NCBI GenBank assembly: GCA_019636845.1
Contig: JAHBWV010000001.1
Span: forward strand, 3,224,001-3,288,000
Length of the DNA: 64,000 nt
Source of the DNA: Phycisphaeraceae bacterium
Lineage (GTDB): Bacteria; Planctomycetota; Phycisphaerae; Phycisphaerales; UBA1924
Direction: 5' to 3'
A program made the position numbers and the translations under genes. Shown here piece by piece: positions 17,233 through 26,365 of this stretch. Below the pieces are notes generated by a model. It had not been told where the DNA came from. It ran no database searches and worked only from the letters and a program-made list of their open reading frames with translations. Numbering within the stretch: the stretch's first letter is position 1; the number at the start of each line of letters is the position of its first letter.

Positions 17233-18747
17233 ATGAGCAACGAGAACACGTCGTACACACAGTTGCGGAAGCTCATGCGCGAGGCGGGAACGCTCGGTTC
17301 CGTCAACGCGCTCCTGGCGTGGGATCAGGAGACGTACATGCCCTCGGGCGGCGCGGACGCGCGGGCCGAGCAGCGATCGATGATCGCGACAATGGTCCAC
17401 GAGCGACGGACCTCGGCGAGGGTCGGCGAGCTGATCGTTGCGTGCGAGCATGATGCATCGCTCCCAGAGATCGAGCGATCCAACGTCCGCGAGATGCGCC
17501 GCGACTACGACCTGCTCACCAAGCTGCCGGCGTCGCTGGTCGGTGAGATCGCCAGCACCGCGACCAAGGCCCAGGAGGCGTGGAAAGATGCGCGAGAGAA
17601 GTCTGACTTCGCGACGTTCCGTCCCTGGCTCGAGAAGATGATGGAGTTGGCACGCCAGAAGGCCTCGTGCTACGGAACACCCGCCGGAGGGGAGCCCTAT
17701 GACGCACTGCTCGAGGAATACGAGCCCGGCGCGCGAGCGGCCGAACTACAGCAGGTCTTCACGCCGCTGGCCTCGGAGCTCTCGGCGCTGATCGCGAAGA
17801 TCGGTGCATCGGGCAAGACGGATCGGCTGGCGATCAAGCCCCCGTCCATCGACGCCTCGAAGCAGCACGCCTTCGGACAGTTCCTCCTGAAGTCGATGGG
17901 ATTTGATCTCAATGCCGGGCGCCTGGACACCACGGCCCACCCCTTCTGCGAGGGACTGGGACCGGGTGACACACGACTGACCACCCGATACAGAGAGGAT
18001 GAGTTCGGCGGCGCGATGTACGGCACCCTGCACGAGATGGGGCACGGGCTGTACGAGCAGGGGCTGCCGAAGCTGGAGCGGTACGGAGAGCCGCTGGGTG
18101 AGGCGATCTCGTTGGGAATCCACGAATCGCAATCGCGGATGTGGGAGAACCTCGTCGGACGTTCGCGCGCGTTCTGGACGTGGGCTCAGCCCCACGCCTC
18201 CAAGACGATGTCGGCGTGGTTCGCCGCGCAGTCCGTGGATGCGCTCTATTCCATGTCTAACGTCGTCAAGCCGTCCTTCATCCGTGTGGAGGCCGACGAG
18301 GCGACATACAACCTGCACATCCTGCTGCGTTTCACGCTCGAACGCGCCCTGCTGAAGGGCGATCTGTCGGTCGCGGAGCTCCCGGGCGCGTGGAACTCGA
18401 TGTTCGAGAAGCTCTTCGGGCTGCGCGTGCCGGACGATCGGCGAGGATGCCTGCAGGATGTCCACTGGTCCTGCGCCCTGATCGGATACTTCCCCACATA
18501 CTCGCTCGGCAACCTGTACGCGGCCCAGTTCTTCGAGACTGCACGCGCCGCGATGCCGGATCTTGATGAACGCTTCGCGAGAGGCGACTTCGCGCCTCTT
18601 CTCGGCTGGCTCTGCACCAACATCCACCAGCACGGTCGCCGCTATCGCGCGGGCGAGCTGTGCGAACGCGTCACGGGCAAGAAACTCGACTCGGGCGCAT
18701 TGCTCCGCTATCTCAAGGGCAAGGCGGCAGAGGTGTACGGAGTCTGA
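17233..18747 (+). CDS. Carboxypeptidase Taq (M32 family metallopeptidase)
   Basis: Encodes 504 aa, the normal family length. The HEMGH zinc motif lies near residue 267, and the family-specific GIHESQSRMWEN block about 30 residues later supplies the third ligand. M32 enzymes are cytoplasmic metal-dependent carboxypeptidases with broad specificity. I place the start at ATG 17233 behind CGGGAG; an in-frame GTG at 17218 overlapping the rnr stop would add five residues and remains possible. Either way the gene is coupled to rnr. Confidence 0.93.
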   Translation: MSNENTSYTQLRKLMREAGTLGSVNALLAWDQETYMPSGGADARAEQRSMIATMVHERRTSARVGELIVACEHDASLPEIERSNVREMRRDYDLLTKLPASLVGEIASTATKAQEAWKDAREKSDFATFRPWLEKMMELARQKASCYGTPAGGEPYDALLEEYEPGARAAELQQVFTPLASELSALIAKIGASGKTDRLAIKPPSIDASKQHAFGQFLLKSMGFDLNAGRLDTTAHPFCEGLGPGDTRLTTRYREDEFGGAMYGTLHEMGHGLYEQGLPKLERYGEPLGEAISLGIHESQSRMWENLVGRSRAFWTWAQPHASKTMSAWFAAQSVDALYSMSNVVKPSFIRVEADEATYNLHILLRFTLERALLKGDLSVAELPGAWNSMFEKLFGLRVPDDRRGCLQDVHWSCALIGYFPTYSLGNLYAAQFFETARAAMPDLDERFARGDFAPLLGWLCTNIHQHGRRYRAGELCERVTGKKLDSGALLRYLKGKAAEVYGV

Positions 18748-18789
18748 AGCGCCTCGACCGCGACGCCCATTCCCATCTGCGCGCACAAG

Positions 18790-18815
18790 CCCCGGCATTC
18801 GTGCGAACGCCGGGG
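18790..18815. terminator. Hairpin between convergent genes
   Basis: CCCCGGC (18790-18796) pairs with GCCGGGG (18809-18815), with an inner TTC/GAA pairing across one mismatch. No T-run follows. It lies between the carboxypeptidase stop and the PEP-CTERM gene stop, so a shared terminator is likely. Confidence 0.5.
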
Positions 18816-18876
18816 TTGCGGGATGTCTGTGAGTGAGAGCAAGTGAGGACGATCGGGGCGGGGCCGGCCCGGGCGT

Positions 18877-19488
18877 TCAGCGACGACGGCGGGCAGCGAC
18901 TATGCCGCTGATGCCCAAGAGCGAGAGAGCCCCGGGCGCGGGGACACTGTCCGTCAGCACGCGAACCTGAACGACGTGGTTGCTCGGCGCGAGCGAGAAG
19001 AAGTTGAAATGAAGGGTGTTGCCGGCGACGAAGATGGTCGAAGGCGGGAATCCGCCGAGGCCGCGGAATGGGTACGAGGTCGGGTAGACAACGTTGGAGT
19101 GGCCGAGAGGGGCATCTGTGTTGTCGAGATTCAGAGGTGTGAAGATGACGCCGAGGATCGCGGTGGAGAAGGTGACGCTTCCGCTGGCGTTGACCACGCC
19201 GGGAATGGCCTCGAAGTGGATGAAACTGCTATCGAAGGTGCCGCTGAGAACGCCGGGGATAGCGCCCGAGTCCGGGCCGTTGTTGGTCTGATCGACGGCG
19301 ACTGTCATGGAGACGCCCTGCTGCTCATCCCACGCAAAGGCGTCGAAGCCCTGCATGGCCCCGATCGTGGCAGAGCCGGAGGGCGACGTGACCCAGGTGG
19401 TCTGCCCCGCGACGCCGGTGATCCCTGCGTGGGCGGTCGTGGTGAGTGCGGCGAACGTGAGCGCGACGATAGCGGTGCGGGCGTTCAT
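18877..19488 (-). CDS. PEP-CTERM-type secreted protein
   Basis: Encodes 203 aa; the ATG follows AGGAG. A signal peptide (IVALTFAALTTTAHA) precedes a domain of about 160 residues rich in beta-forming and Asn/Gly residues. The C-terminus is VPAPGALSLLGISG, a short hydrophobic stretch and an Arg-rich end, the tripartite PEP-CTERM sorting signal recognised by exosortase. The mature domain has no known function. The gene at 49920 ends in the same kind of tail. Confidence 0.85.
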   Translation of the reverse strand: MNARTAIVALTFAALTTTAHAGITGVAGQTTWVTSPSGSATIGAMQGFDAFAWDEQQGVSMTVAVDQTNNGPDSGAIPGVLSGTFDSSFIHFEAIPGVVNASGSVTFSTAILGVIFTPLNLDNTDAPLGHSNVVYPTSYPFRGLGGFPPSTIFVAGNTLHFNFFSLAPSNHVVQVRVLTDSVPAPGALSLLGISGIVAARRRR

Positions 19489-19820
19489 GGGTGTGCTCCT
19501 GTGGTTGCTGGTAAACGGTTGGATGCGGGATCTGGCCGGCGGACCTGGATTCGGGTCCCTCAGGCCGGGCGTCGTTCGCTCGGCATCAGAGTTGCCGCGG
19601 CGACAGCTAACCTTGCAGGAAACGCAAAGAAATGTTGTTCGACGCGGAGAGCCGCGGAGAGAATCGACAAACAGACTTCACACGGAGCAAGGCAAAGGAA
19701 CTGGAACTCAGAACCGGAGCATGCCGGTGAGCTCCGACGCGCAGTGACGCTATTGGCATCCTTCGCGGCGAGTCCTTTCCGCAAAACTCCGCGTTCACTG
19801 CGGGTCCTCAGATCGCGATT
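19489..19820. other. Intergenic region with CGCGGAGA-type repeats
   Basis: This 332-bp gap holds the PEP-CTERM gene leader and no gene. It contains CGCGGAGA twice with a 10-bp period (19643-19650 and 19653-19660), and near 19779-19795, in the opposite orientation, a related CTCCGCG segment. They look like decayed copies of a dispersed CGCGGAGA-rich intergenic repeat in inverted arrangement. No RNA gene was recognised. Confidence 0.4.
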
Positions 19821-22391
19821 TCAGTTCGCGCCCTCACTCGCCCCTTGCGTAGAGGCCTCCGACGCGTTCTTCACGTAACGATCGAGCCACTCGATGCTCT
19901 CGGCCAGGACGTGCATGACGCTCTCGCGTGCCATGTAGCCATGGGACTCATAGGGCAGCATGACGAGGCGAGCCGTGCCGCCCGTGCCCTTGATGGCCTG
20001 GAAGAGGCGCTCGGACTGGATGGGGAAAGTGCCGGAGTTGTTGTCGATCTGGCCGTGGATCATGAGGATGGGGGTTTTGATTTTGTCGGCGTGGGTGAAC
20101 GGAGACATGTTCATGTACACGTCCTGCGCTTCCCAGAACGAACGACGCTCGGATTGGAAGCCGAAGGGCGTGAGCGTCCGGTTGTACGCGCCGCTGCGTG
20201 CGATGCCGGCCTTGAACATGCCGGGCGGGCAGTGCGCGAGCAGGTTCGCCGTCATGAACGCGCCGTACGAGTGCCCCCCCACCGCCACGCGCGATGCATC
20301 GGCGACGCCCATGGCCACCGCCTTGTCGATCGCGGCCTGCGCGTTGGCCACAATCTGCTTCACGAAGGTGTCGTTGACGGTTTCGGGGTCGCCGATCACG
20401 GGCATCGAGGCGTTGTCCATCACGGCGTAGCCCGCGAGGAGCAGGAAGAGGTGGCTGCTGCCGCCGATCTGCGTGAAACGGTGCTGCGAACCCGAAACCT
20501 GCCCGGCGGTCGACGTGTCGGAGACCTCGTTCGGATACGCCCAGATGAAAAGCGGGAGCTTTGTGCCCTCTACGTAATCGGGCGGCAGGTACATCGTCGC
20601 CGACAGCGGCGCACCGTCGTCACGCGCGTACGTGATGATCTCGCGCTTGATCTTGCGGAGCTCGGGAAGCGGGTCGGTAAAGGTCGTCAGCGCAGTCCTT
20701 GAACCGTTCGTCAGATCCATCACGAACGTGTTCGGCGGCGTGGTCTGCGTCTCGTGCGTCGTGATGACGCGGATCCCGCCCGTCGGCCCCTTCTTGGCCA
20801 TCACATCGATCGCGCCCTCGTAGCAGTCCCCCTCGTTCCGCCACAGCCGCTCCTTGCTGAAATCAGCCAGCGACATGCGATCAAGGAAGGGACGGTTCCC
20901 CTCCGGCGTCGCGCCGTCGCCGTCGAGGTAGACAAATCCGTCATCGACACGGACCACCGACACACCATTGGATAGCCGCTTCGACAGCGGCGACCCCGGA
21001 TCGTTGTAGCGATCGTTGATGGAGCGATCGAACACCAGACGCGGCTCGCCCACGACCTTTCCACCATCAACATCCAGCGAAACCAACCAGGTGCGCATCC
21101 AGCGCCGCTCGCGCTCGAACTCGCCGACCATCGCATGGGCGACCGCCGGCCCGTCCTGCATCGCGCCGGGCTCAAGCCAAGACATGCCGCTCGCCCGGTG
21201 CTGGAGTTTGAGCCACTCGGTGGGCTCGCCCTTGAAGGGTGCGGCCAGGAGCATGCAGCGATCGCGATGATCGACCTTCGCGCGCGGGTCGCCGCCGTCA
21301 AGGGCCTCGGTCCAGAGGAGCGTGGCGGGCTGGGTGTCGAGCCAGTTGGCGCCGCGTGGTCCGGTCTGCACGCCCTGGGTCGGGATGTTCTCGCGCAAGG
21401 GCATCTCGACCACCGTGCGCACGAGTTTCTCGCTCGCCAGATCCAGCACTTCCCAGGTCATTGGGAAGAGCGACCACGGGACCGCGTACGAGTACGGACG
21501 CTTGACCGTGCTCAGGAGCAAGTAGCCGCCTGAGGGCGAGGGTGAGACACCCGCGTGGATCGCGGGCTCGCCGATCTTGCGGATCGAGCCGGTCTCGATG
21601 CTCACCACCGCCAGTTGCCCGGTCATGATCCAGTCGAAGAGGGCCTCATCGTGGGTGTCGGTGAGCAGGTCCTGGTAGGTTCGCACGGGCGCAACGGTGC
21701 CGTCGGCATCCTGCATCACCGGACCGCTCGGCACCGCAGGCCTCTGCGGCATCGAGCCGCGCCCTTCAGGAATCAGGGACACCAGCACGGTCCGCTGGTC
21801 CGGCATCCATCGAACGCCGACGCCCGCGGCGGTATTCAGCGTCGGGCCGACGAGTCGTTTCACGACACGGGTCTCGGTGTCGCAGACCCAGAGTTCAGTG
21901 CCGCTCGGCAAGGGCCTCCCGCCGACGTCGGTTTCGCCGGCCGGATTGATCGTGTTCGTAAACGTGAAGTACCTTCCATCGGCGGACCATGATGGCCCTG
22001 AGAGCGCGGCATCGGGGGGCGTCTCGATGCGCATGTCCTTCAGCCCGACCGGCTCGTCCTCGCCGGGCATCGGACGGAGGACGAAGCCCGTGTACGGGCG
22101 GGGGCCGTGCGGCCCGTTGGTGTTGGGGTTCAAACGAGAGCCGCCCAGACGCAGCATGGGTGCGGCAAGGTCGGCGATCGCAGGGAGATTGCGACGCTCA
22201 AGCAGAAGGATCCAGCGATCGTCGGGGCTGATCGAGACGGCTGGCGTGGGCGGGGTATCGAGCACGCGCCGGATCGCATCCGGGGGCGTCTTGTAGCCGG
22301 AAACCGACTCGCCGGGCTGTGCGTGCGAGGCGAGAGACGCGACGGCAGCGATGGTCATGGCCAGTGTCCGAGGGGCGAAGGTCCGGAGCAT
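19821..22391 (-). CDS. S9 family serine peptidase (prolyl oligopeptidase/glutamyl endopeptidase-like)
   Basis: Encodes 856 aa with an N-terminal signal peptide (LAMTIAAVASLASHAQ), so it is probably periplasmic. The first 580 residues fit a beta-propeller gate domain; the last 260 are an alpha/beta-hydrolase domain. The triad is visible: nucleophile in GGHSYGAF near residue 707, Asp in HGQIDNNSG near 781, and His in ESHGYMA near 819. The overall pattern, including the long propeller, resembles glutamyl endopeptidase-type S9 enzymes. It cleaves peptides; exact specificity unknown. Divergent from the repeat protein gene at 22711. Confidence 0.9.
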   Translation of the reverse strand: MLRTFAPRTLAMTIAAVASLASHAQPGESVSGYKTPPDAIRRVLDTPPTPAVSISPDDRWILLLERRNLPAIADLAAPMLRLGGSRLNPNTNGPHGPRPYTGFVLRPMPGEDEPVGLKDMRIETPPDAALSGPSWSADGRYFTFTNTINPAGETDVGGRPLPSGTELWVCDTETRVVKRLVGPTLNTAAGVGVRWMPDQRTVLVSLIPEGRGSMPQRPAVPSGPVMQDADGTVAPVRTYQDLLTDTHDEALFDWIMTGQLAVVSIETGSIRKIGEPAIHAGVSPSPSGGYLLLSTVKRPYSYAVPWSLFPMTWEVLDLASEKLVRTVVEMPLRENIPTQGVQTGPRGANWLDTQPATLLWTEALDGGDPRAKVDHRDRCMLLAAPFKGEPTEWLKLQHRASGMSWLEPGAMQDGPAVAHAMVGEFERERRWMRTWLVSLDVDGGKVVGEPRLVFDRSINDRYNDPGSPLSKRLSNGVSVVRVDDGFVYLDGDGATPEGNRPFLDRMSLADFSKERLWRNEGDCYEGAIDVMAKKGPTGGIRVITTHETQTTPPNTFVMDLTNGSRTALTTFTDPLPELRKIKREIITYARDDGAPLSATMYLPPDYVEGTKLPLFIWAYPNEVSDTSTAGQVSGSQHRFTQIGGSSHLFLLLAGYAVMDNASMPVIGDPETVNDTFVKQIVANAQAAIDKAVAMGVADASRVAVGGHSYGAFMTANLLAHCPPGMFKAGIARSGAYNRTLTPFGFQSERRSFWEAQDVYMNMSPFTHADKIKTPILMIHGQIDNNSGTFPIQSERLFQAIKGTGGTARLVMLPYESHGYMARESVMHVLAESIEWLDRYVKNASEASTQGASEGAN

Positions 22392-22710
22392 TTGCGACTC
22401 CCAATCGAGCGGTCAGGTACATTACGAGAACTCGCGTGCGCTTGGTGACAGTGTACAGAAAGCGTGTCGATAGGCCGCTCTGTTGGCATTTATACGACAA
22501 GTGCTCACGCGCACGCCGATGCATTATGTCGATCACAAACGCTTGTGATTACAAACGTTGTGATGACCGGCAGCACCTGACATCGGATTCCAGTTGAAAT
22601 CAACCGCCCACTTCGGGTAGTCTGGACATCCAAGTCGATCTTCTTGAACTCGAGCTGACTGGCTGCTCTCGCGTTGAAGCGTTGATCCATGTGCTGAAGG
22701 GAGACGTCCC
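22392..22710. promoter_or_regulatory. Divergent intergenic control region
   Basis: This 319-bp region separates two divergent genes for exported proteins. It is more AT-rich than the surroundings and contains the tandem palindromes at 22532-22564 and a weak promoter-like pair, TTGAAA (22594-22599) and TAGTCT (22618-22623) with an 18-bp spacer, reading toward 22711. No gene or RNA was seen in it. Confidence 0.45.
22532..22564. promoter_or_regulatory. Two adjacent operator-like palindromes
   Basis: Site 1, ATCACAAACGCTTGTGAT (22532-22549), is palindromic at 8 of 9 pairs. Site 2, ATTACAAACGTTGTGAT (22548-22564), is nearly the same sequence with one base missing and overlaps site 1 by two bases. 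Tandem copies of one palindrome suggest a repressor or activator binding site; the cognate regulator is not identifiable here. Confidence 0.45.
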
Positions 22711-25700
22711 ATGGGAAGAGTGTTGTCGTTTGTTGCTTTGCTATGTTCGGTCTGGGTTGGTTCCGCTCTTGCACAACCCGTCCTTATCACCGCGAACACT
22801 ACGGTCGGCCACTTGGACACCACGATTACGCCCACAGCGGGCGGTGCGGCCGTGCCGCTGGCGACGGCGCAGATTACTGTCGAGGGCGCGACCCTGACAA
22901 TGAACGGTCGCCACACGATTGCTTCGCTGGCTGTGGTCCGCAACGGGGCGAATCAGCCCGGCGTTCTCACGCATACGCAGACGTTTACCTTTGACTACCC
23001 CGGAGTCGGAATCGTGAACGGCCTCTGGCTGAATGTGAATCAAAGTGTGTTTGTTCAAGGTGCCGATGGATCATTGGTTGCGAGCCGCGTGGACGTGAAC
23101 GGCCGCGGCTTCGGTTCGGAGGCGGGTCCGGGGGTGGGAGCAAGCGGCTCAGATCCCGGCGGTGGCGGTCATGGTGGTGCTGGTGCGAACGGGCTTGGCG
23201 GGTGGCTGGGCGGGTCTACATACGGCTCATTCGCGACTCCTGTCACCATGGGCTCCGGCGGCGGACGTGACACCAATAACTTTGGTGCCACCGGTGGCAA
23301 CGGGGGCGGTGTCGTCCGAGTTGTAGTGCTCGGCACCCTTACCGTGGACGGTATCATTACGGCCAACGGCACTACTGGCACGGGAGCGACTGATGCCAGC
23401 GGCGGTGCGGGGGGAAGCATCATCATCTCAGCCGGCATCCTCAACGGAGCCGGCCTCATCACCGCTAACGGAGGGGCCTCGCTCCGCAACGGCGGATCCG
23501 GCGGAGGAGGAAGAGTCGCGGTCTACGCGGACGCCTCCACATTCGACGACATCCGCATCCGTGCGTACGGCGGTGATCTTCCTGCCAACGTCGGTGGTGC
23601 CGGAACCGTGTACCGGCGGCTCACGGCCTCTTCGCCAGAGACGCTCGTCATCGACAACGGCAACCTTCCATTCACCGGCGCGATCACCGAGATCAGCGGC
23701 GAGGTGGAGGTCCCGCAGCACATGCTCATCCGCAACAACGGACGCATCGGACCTCCCCGCCTCAACGACACGCTCGCGCTCACGGTGCTTGGTAACGCCA
23801 CCGTCGCCTCCGGCGGCCTGATCTTCGCCGATGGCCGCGGCTTCGGTTCGGAGGCGGGTCCGGGGGTGGGAGCAAGCGGCTCAGATCCCGGCGGTGGCGG
23901 TCATGGTGGTGCTGGTGCGAACGGGCTTGGCGGGTGGCTGGGCGGGTCTACATACGGCTCATTCGCGACTCCTGTCACCATGGGCTCCGGCGGCGGACGT
24001 GACACCAATAACTTTGGTGCCACCGGTGGCAACGGGGGCGGTGTCGTCCGAGTTGTAGTGCTCGGCACCCTTACCGTGGACGGTATCATTACGGCCAACG
24101 GCACTACTGGCACGGGAGCGACTGATGCCAGCGGCGGTGCGGGGGGAAGCATCATCATCTCAGCCGGCATCCTCAACGGAGCCGGCCTCATCACCGCTAA
24201 CGGAGGGGCCTCGCTCCGCAACGGCGGATCCGGCGGAGGAGGAAGAGTCGCGGTCTACGCGGACGCCTCCACATTCGACGACATCCGCATCCGTGCGTAC
24301 GGCGGTGATCTTCCTGCCAACGTCGGTGGTGCCGGAACCGTGTACCGGCGGCTCACGGCCTCTTCGCCAGAGACGCTCGTCATCGACAACGGCAACCTTC
24401 CATTCACCGGCGCGATCACCGAGATCAGCGGCGAGGTGGAGGTCCCGCAGCACATGCTCATCCGCAACAACGGACGCATCGGACCTCCCCGCCTCAACGA
24501 CACGCTCGCGCTCACGGTGCTTGGTAACGCCACCGTCGCCTCCGGCGGCCTGATCTTCGCCGATGGCCGCGGCTTCGGTTCGGAGGCGGGTCCGGGGGTG
24601 GGAGCAAGCGGCTCAGATCCCGGCGGTGGCGGTCATGGTGGTGCTGGTGCGAACGGGCTTGGCGGGTGGCTGGGCGGGTCTACATACGGCTCATTCGCGA
24701 CTCCTGTCACCATGGGCTCCGGCGGCGGACGTGACACCAATAACTTTGGTGCCACCGGTGGCAACGGGGGCGGTGTCGTCCGAGTTGTAGTGCTCGGCAC
24801 CCTTACCGTGGACGGTATCATTACGGCCAACGGCACTACTGGCACGGGAGCGACTGATGCCAGCGGCGGTGCGGGGGGAAGCATCATCATCTCAGCCGGC
24901 ATCCTCAACGGAGCCGGCCTCATCACCGCTAACGGAGGGGCCTCGCTCCGCAACGGCGGATCCGGCGGAGGAGGAAGAGTCGCGGTCTACGCGGACGCCT
25001 CCACATTCGACGACATCCGCATCCGTGCGTACGGCGGTGATCTTCCTGCCAACGTCGGTGGTGCCGGAACCGTGTACCGGCGGCTCACGGCCTCTTCGCC
25101 AGAGACGCTCGTCATCGACAACGGCAACCTTCCATTCACCGGCGCGATCACCGAGATCAGCGGCGAGGTGGAGGTCCCGCAGCACATGCTCATCCGCAAC
25201 AACGGACGCATCGGACCTCCCCGCCTCAACGACACGCTCGCGCTCACGGTGCTTGGTAACGCCACCGTCGCCTCCGGCGGCCTGATCTTCGCCGATGGCC
25301 GCGGCTTCGGTTCGGAGGCGGGTCCGGGGGTGGGAGCAAGCGGCTCAGATCCCGGCGGTGGCGGTCATGGTGGTGCTGGTGCGAACGGGCTTGGCGGGTG
25401 GCTGGGCGGGTCTACATACGGCTCATTCGCGACTCCTGTCACCATGGGCTCCGGCGGCGGACGTGACACCAATAACTTTGGTGCCACCGGTGGCAACGGG
25501 GGCGGTGTCGTCCGAGTTGTAGTGCTCGGCACCCTTACCGTGGACGGTATCATTACGGCCAACGGCACTACTGGCACGGGAGCGACTGATGCCAGCGGCG
25601 GTGCGGGGGGAAGCATCATCATCTCAGCCGGCATCCTCAACGGAGCCGGCCTCATCACCGCTAACGGAGGGGCCTCGCTCCGCAACGGCGGATCCGGCGG

Positions 25701-26280
25701 AGGAGGAAGAGTCGCGGTCTACGCCTGTGACTTCGACATGATGCTGGAACAGGTGATCGCCTCCGGCAATGTCGGTACACGTCCCGGCGAGGATGGGACA
25801 ATCTACTTCGGCACGCTCGGCGTCGCGCCCGGCAATGTTCGTGCGTGTCTCGGCTCGACCGTGACGCTCGCCGTTGTGGCGCAAGCGGGCGGCGTATCCA
25901 ACGGGTACCAATGGTACTTCAATGGCATCGAACTAGAGGACGGCATTACCCAAAGCGGTTCATTCGTCTCGGGCTCGTCCACCGACATGCTTACGATCGA
26001 AGGCGTGACGCTTGAGGACAACGGTCAGTACACATGCGTATCTGACGGACTGTGCGGCACCGGCGAGTCCAATCCGGTTGAAGTTTCGATCTGCGGTTCG
26101 GACTACAACTGCGACGGGATCACCGACATCCTAGATCTTCTGGGCTTCCTCGACGATTTCGGGAGCTGCACGAACCTGCCCGCTCCGTGTGGTCTGGGCA
26201 ATCCGGATGTTCTCGCGGACGGATTCATCGACATCCTGGACCTTCTGGAGTTCCTCCAGTACTTCGGTGGTGGGTGCTGA
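22711..26280 (+). CDS. Giant secreted repeat protein with Ig-like domain and GC-type dockerin tail
   Basis: Encodes 1189 aa; ATG 22711 follows AAGGGAG. Residues 1-22 are a signal peptide. Residues 131-1005 consist of a 244-residue Gly-rich unit present three times in full (131-374, 375-618, 619-862) and once in part (863-1005). Each unit has Gly-rich loops (GGGGHGGAGANGLGGWLGG), a VVLGTLTVDGIITANG strand block and SGGAGGSIIISAGILNGAG, which suggests a beta-helix or adhesin-like fold. After the repeats come an Ig-like domain (about 1044-1125, with YQWYFNG and DNGQYTC) and two dockerin-like loops ending LLEFLQYFGGGC. The region before the first unit (LNVNQSVFVQGADGSLVASR) is a diverged relative of the unit end. 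I infer a surface structural or adhesive protein. It has a leader promoter candidate and a terminator hairpin. Confidence 0.85.
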   Translation: MGRVLSFVALLCSVWVGSALAQPVLITANTTVGHLDTTITPTAGGAAVPLATAQITVEGATLTMNGRHTIASLAVVRNGANQPGVLTHTQTFTFDYPGVGIVNGLWLNVNQSVFVQGADGSLVASRVDVNGRGFGSEAGPGVGASGSDPGGGGHGGAGANGLGGWLGGSTYGSFATPVTMGSGGGRDTNNFGATGGNGGGVVRVVVLGTLTVDGIITANGTTGTGATDASGGAGGSIIISAGILNGAGLITANGGASLRNGGSGGGGRVAVYADASTFDDIRIRAYGGDLPANVGGAGTVYRRLTASSPETLVIDNGNLPFTGAITEISGEVEVPQHMLIRNNGRIGPPRLNDTLALTVLGNATVASGGLIFADGRGFGSEAGPGVGASGSDPGGGGHGGAGANGLGGWLGGSTYGSFATPVTMGSGGGRDTNNFGATGGNGGGVVRVVVLGTLTVDGIITANGTTGTGATDASGGAGGSIIISAGILNGAGLITANGGASLRNGGSGGGGRVAVYADASTFDDIRIRAYGGDLPANVGGAGTVYRRLTASSPETLVIDNGNLPFTGAITEISGEVEVPQHMLIRNNGRIGPPRLNDTLALTVLGNATVASGGLIFADGRGFGSEAGPGVGASGSDPGGGGHGGAGANGLGGWLGGSTYGSFATPVTMGSGGGRDTNNFGATGGNGGGVVRVVVLGTLTVDGIITANGTTGTGATDASGGAGGSIIISAGILNGAGLITANGGASLRNGGSGGGGRVAVYADASTFDDIRIRAYGGDLPANVGGAGTVYRRLTASSPETLVIDNGNLPFTGAITEISGEVEVPQHMLIRNNGRIGPPRLNDTLALTVLGNATVASGGLIFADGRGFGSEAGPGVGASGSDPGGGGHGGAGANGLGGWLGGSTYGSFATPVTMGSGGGRDTNNFGATGGNGGGVVRVVVLGTLTVDGIITANGTTGTGATDASGGAGGSIIISAGILNGAGLITANGGASLRNGGSGGGGRVAVYACDFDMMLEQVIASGNVGTRPGEDGTIYFGTLGVAPGNVRACLGSTVTLAVVAQAGGVSNGYQWYFNGIELEDGITQSGSFVSGSSTDMLTIEGVTLEDNGQYTCVSDGLCGTGESNPVEVSICGSDYNCDGITDILDLLGFLDDFGSCTNLPAPCGLGNPDVLADGFIDILDLLEFLQYFGGGC
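23101..25724 (+). repeat. 732-bp tandem repeat, 3.6 copies
   Basis: Unit starts are at 23101, 23833, 24565 and 25297, exactly 732 bp apart; the fourth copy stops after 428 bp at 25724. The copies appear identical at DNA level: the proteins read from several frames on both strands repeat without change. 732 is divisible by three, so gain or loss of units keeps the gene in frame. Confidence 0.95.
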
Positions 26281-26319
26281 GCAGCCGAGCGGCCATCTGA
26301 GCCGCAGATGTCGTGTTCG

Positions 26320-26348
26320 GAACAGCTCGGGCTACGCCTGAGCTGTTC
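26320..26348 (+). terminator. Terminator hairpin after the repeat protein
   Basis: A 13-bp stem (26320-26332 with 26336-26348, one G-T pair) closed by a three-base loop lies 40 bp after the stop. The following bases are CCCCTATC, so there is no U-tract; termination is inferred. Confidence 0.55.
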
Positions 26349-26365
26349 CCCTATCATCCCCACCC

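Noticed and set aside
23101..25724. Repeats considered as a CRISPR array
   Set aside because: The unit is 732 bp, has no spacers and codes in frame throughout.
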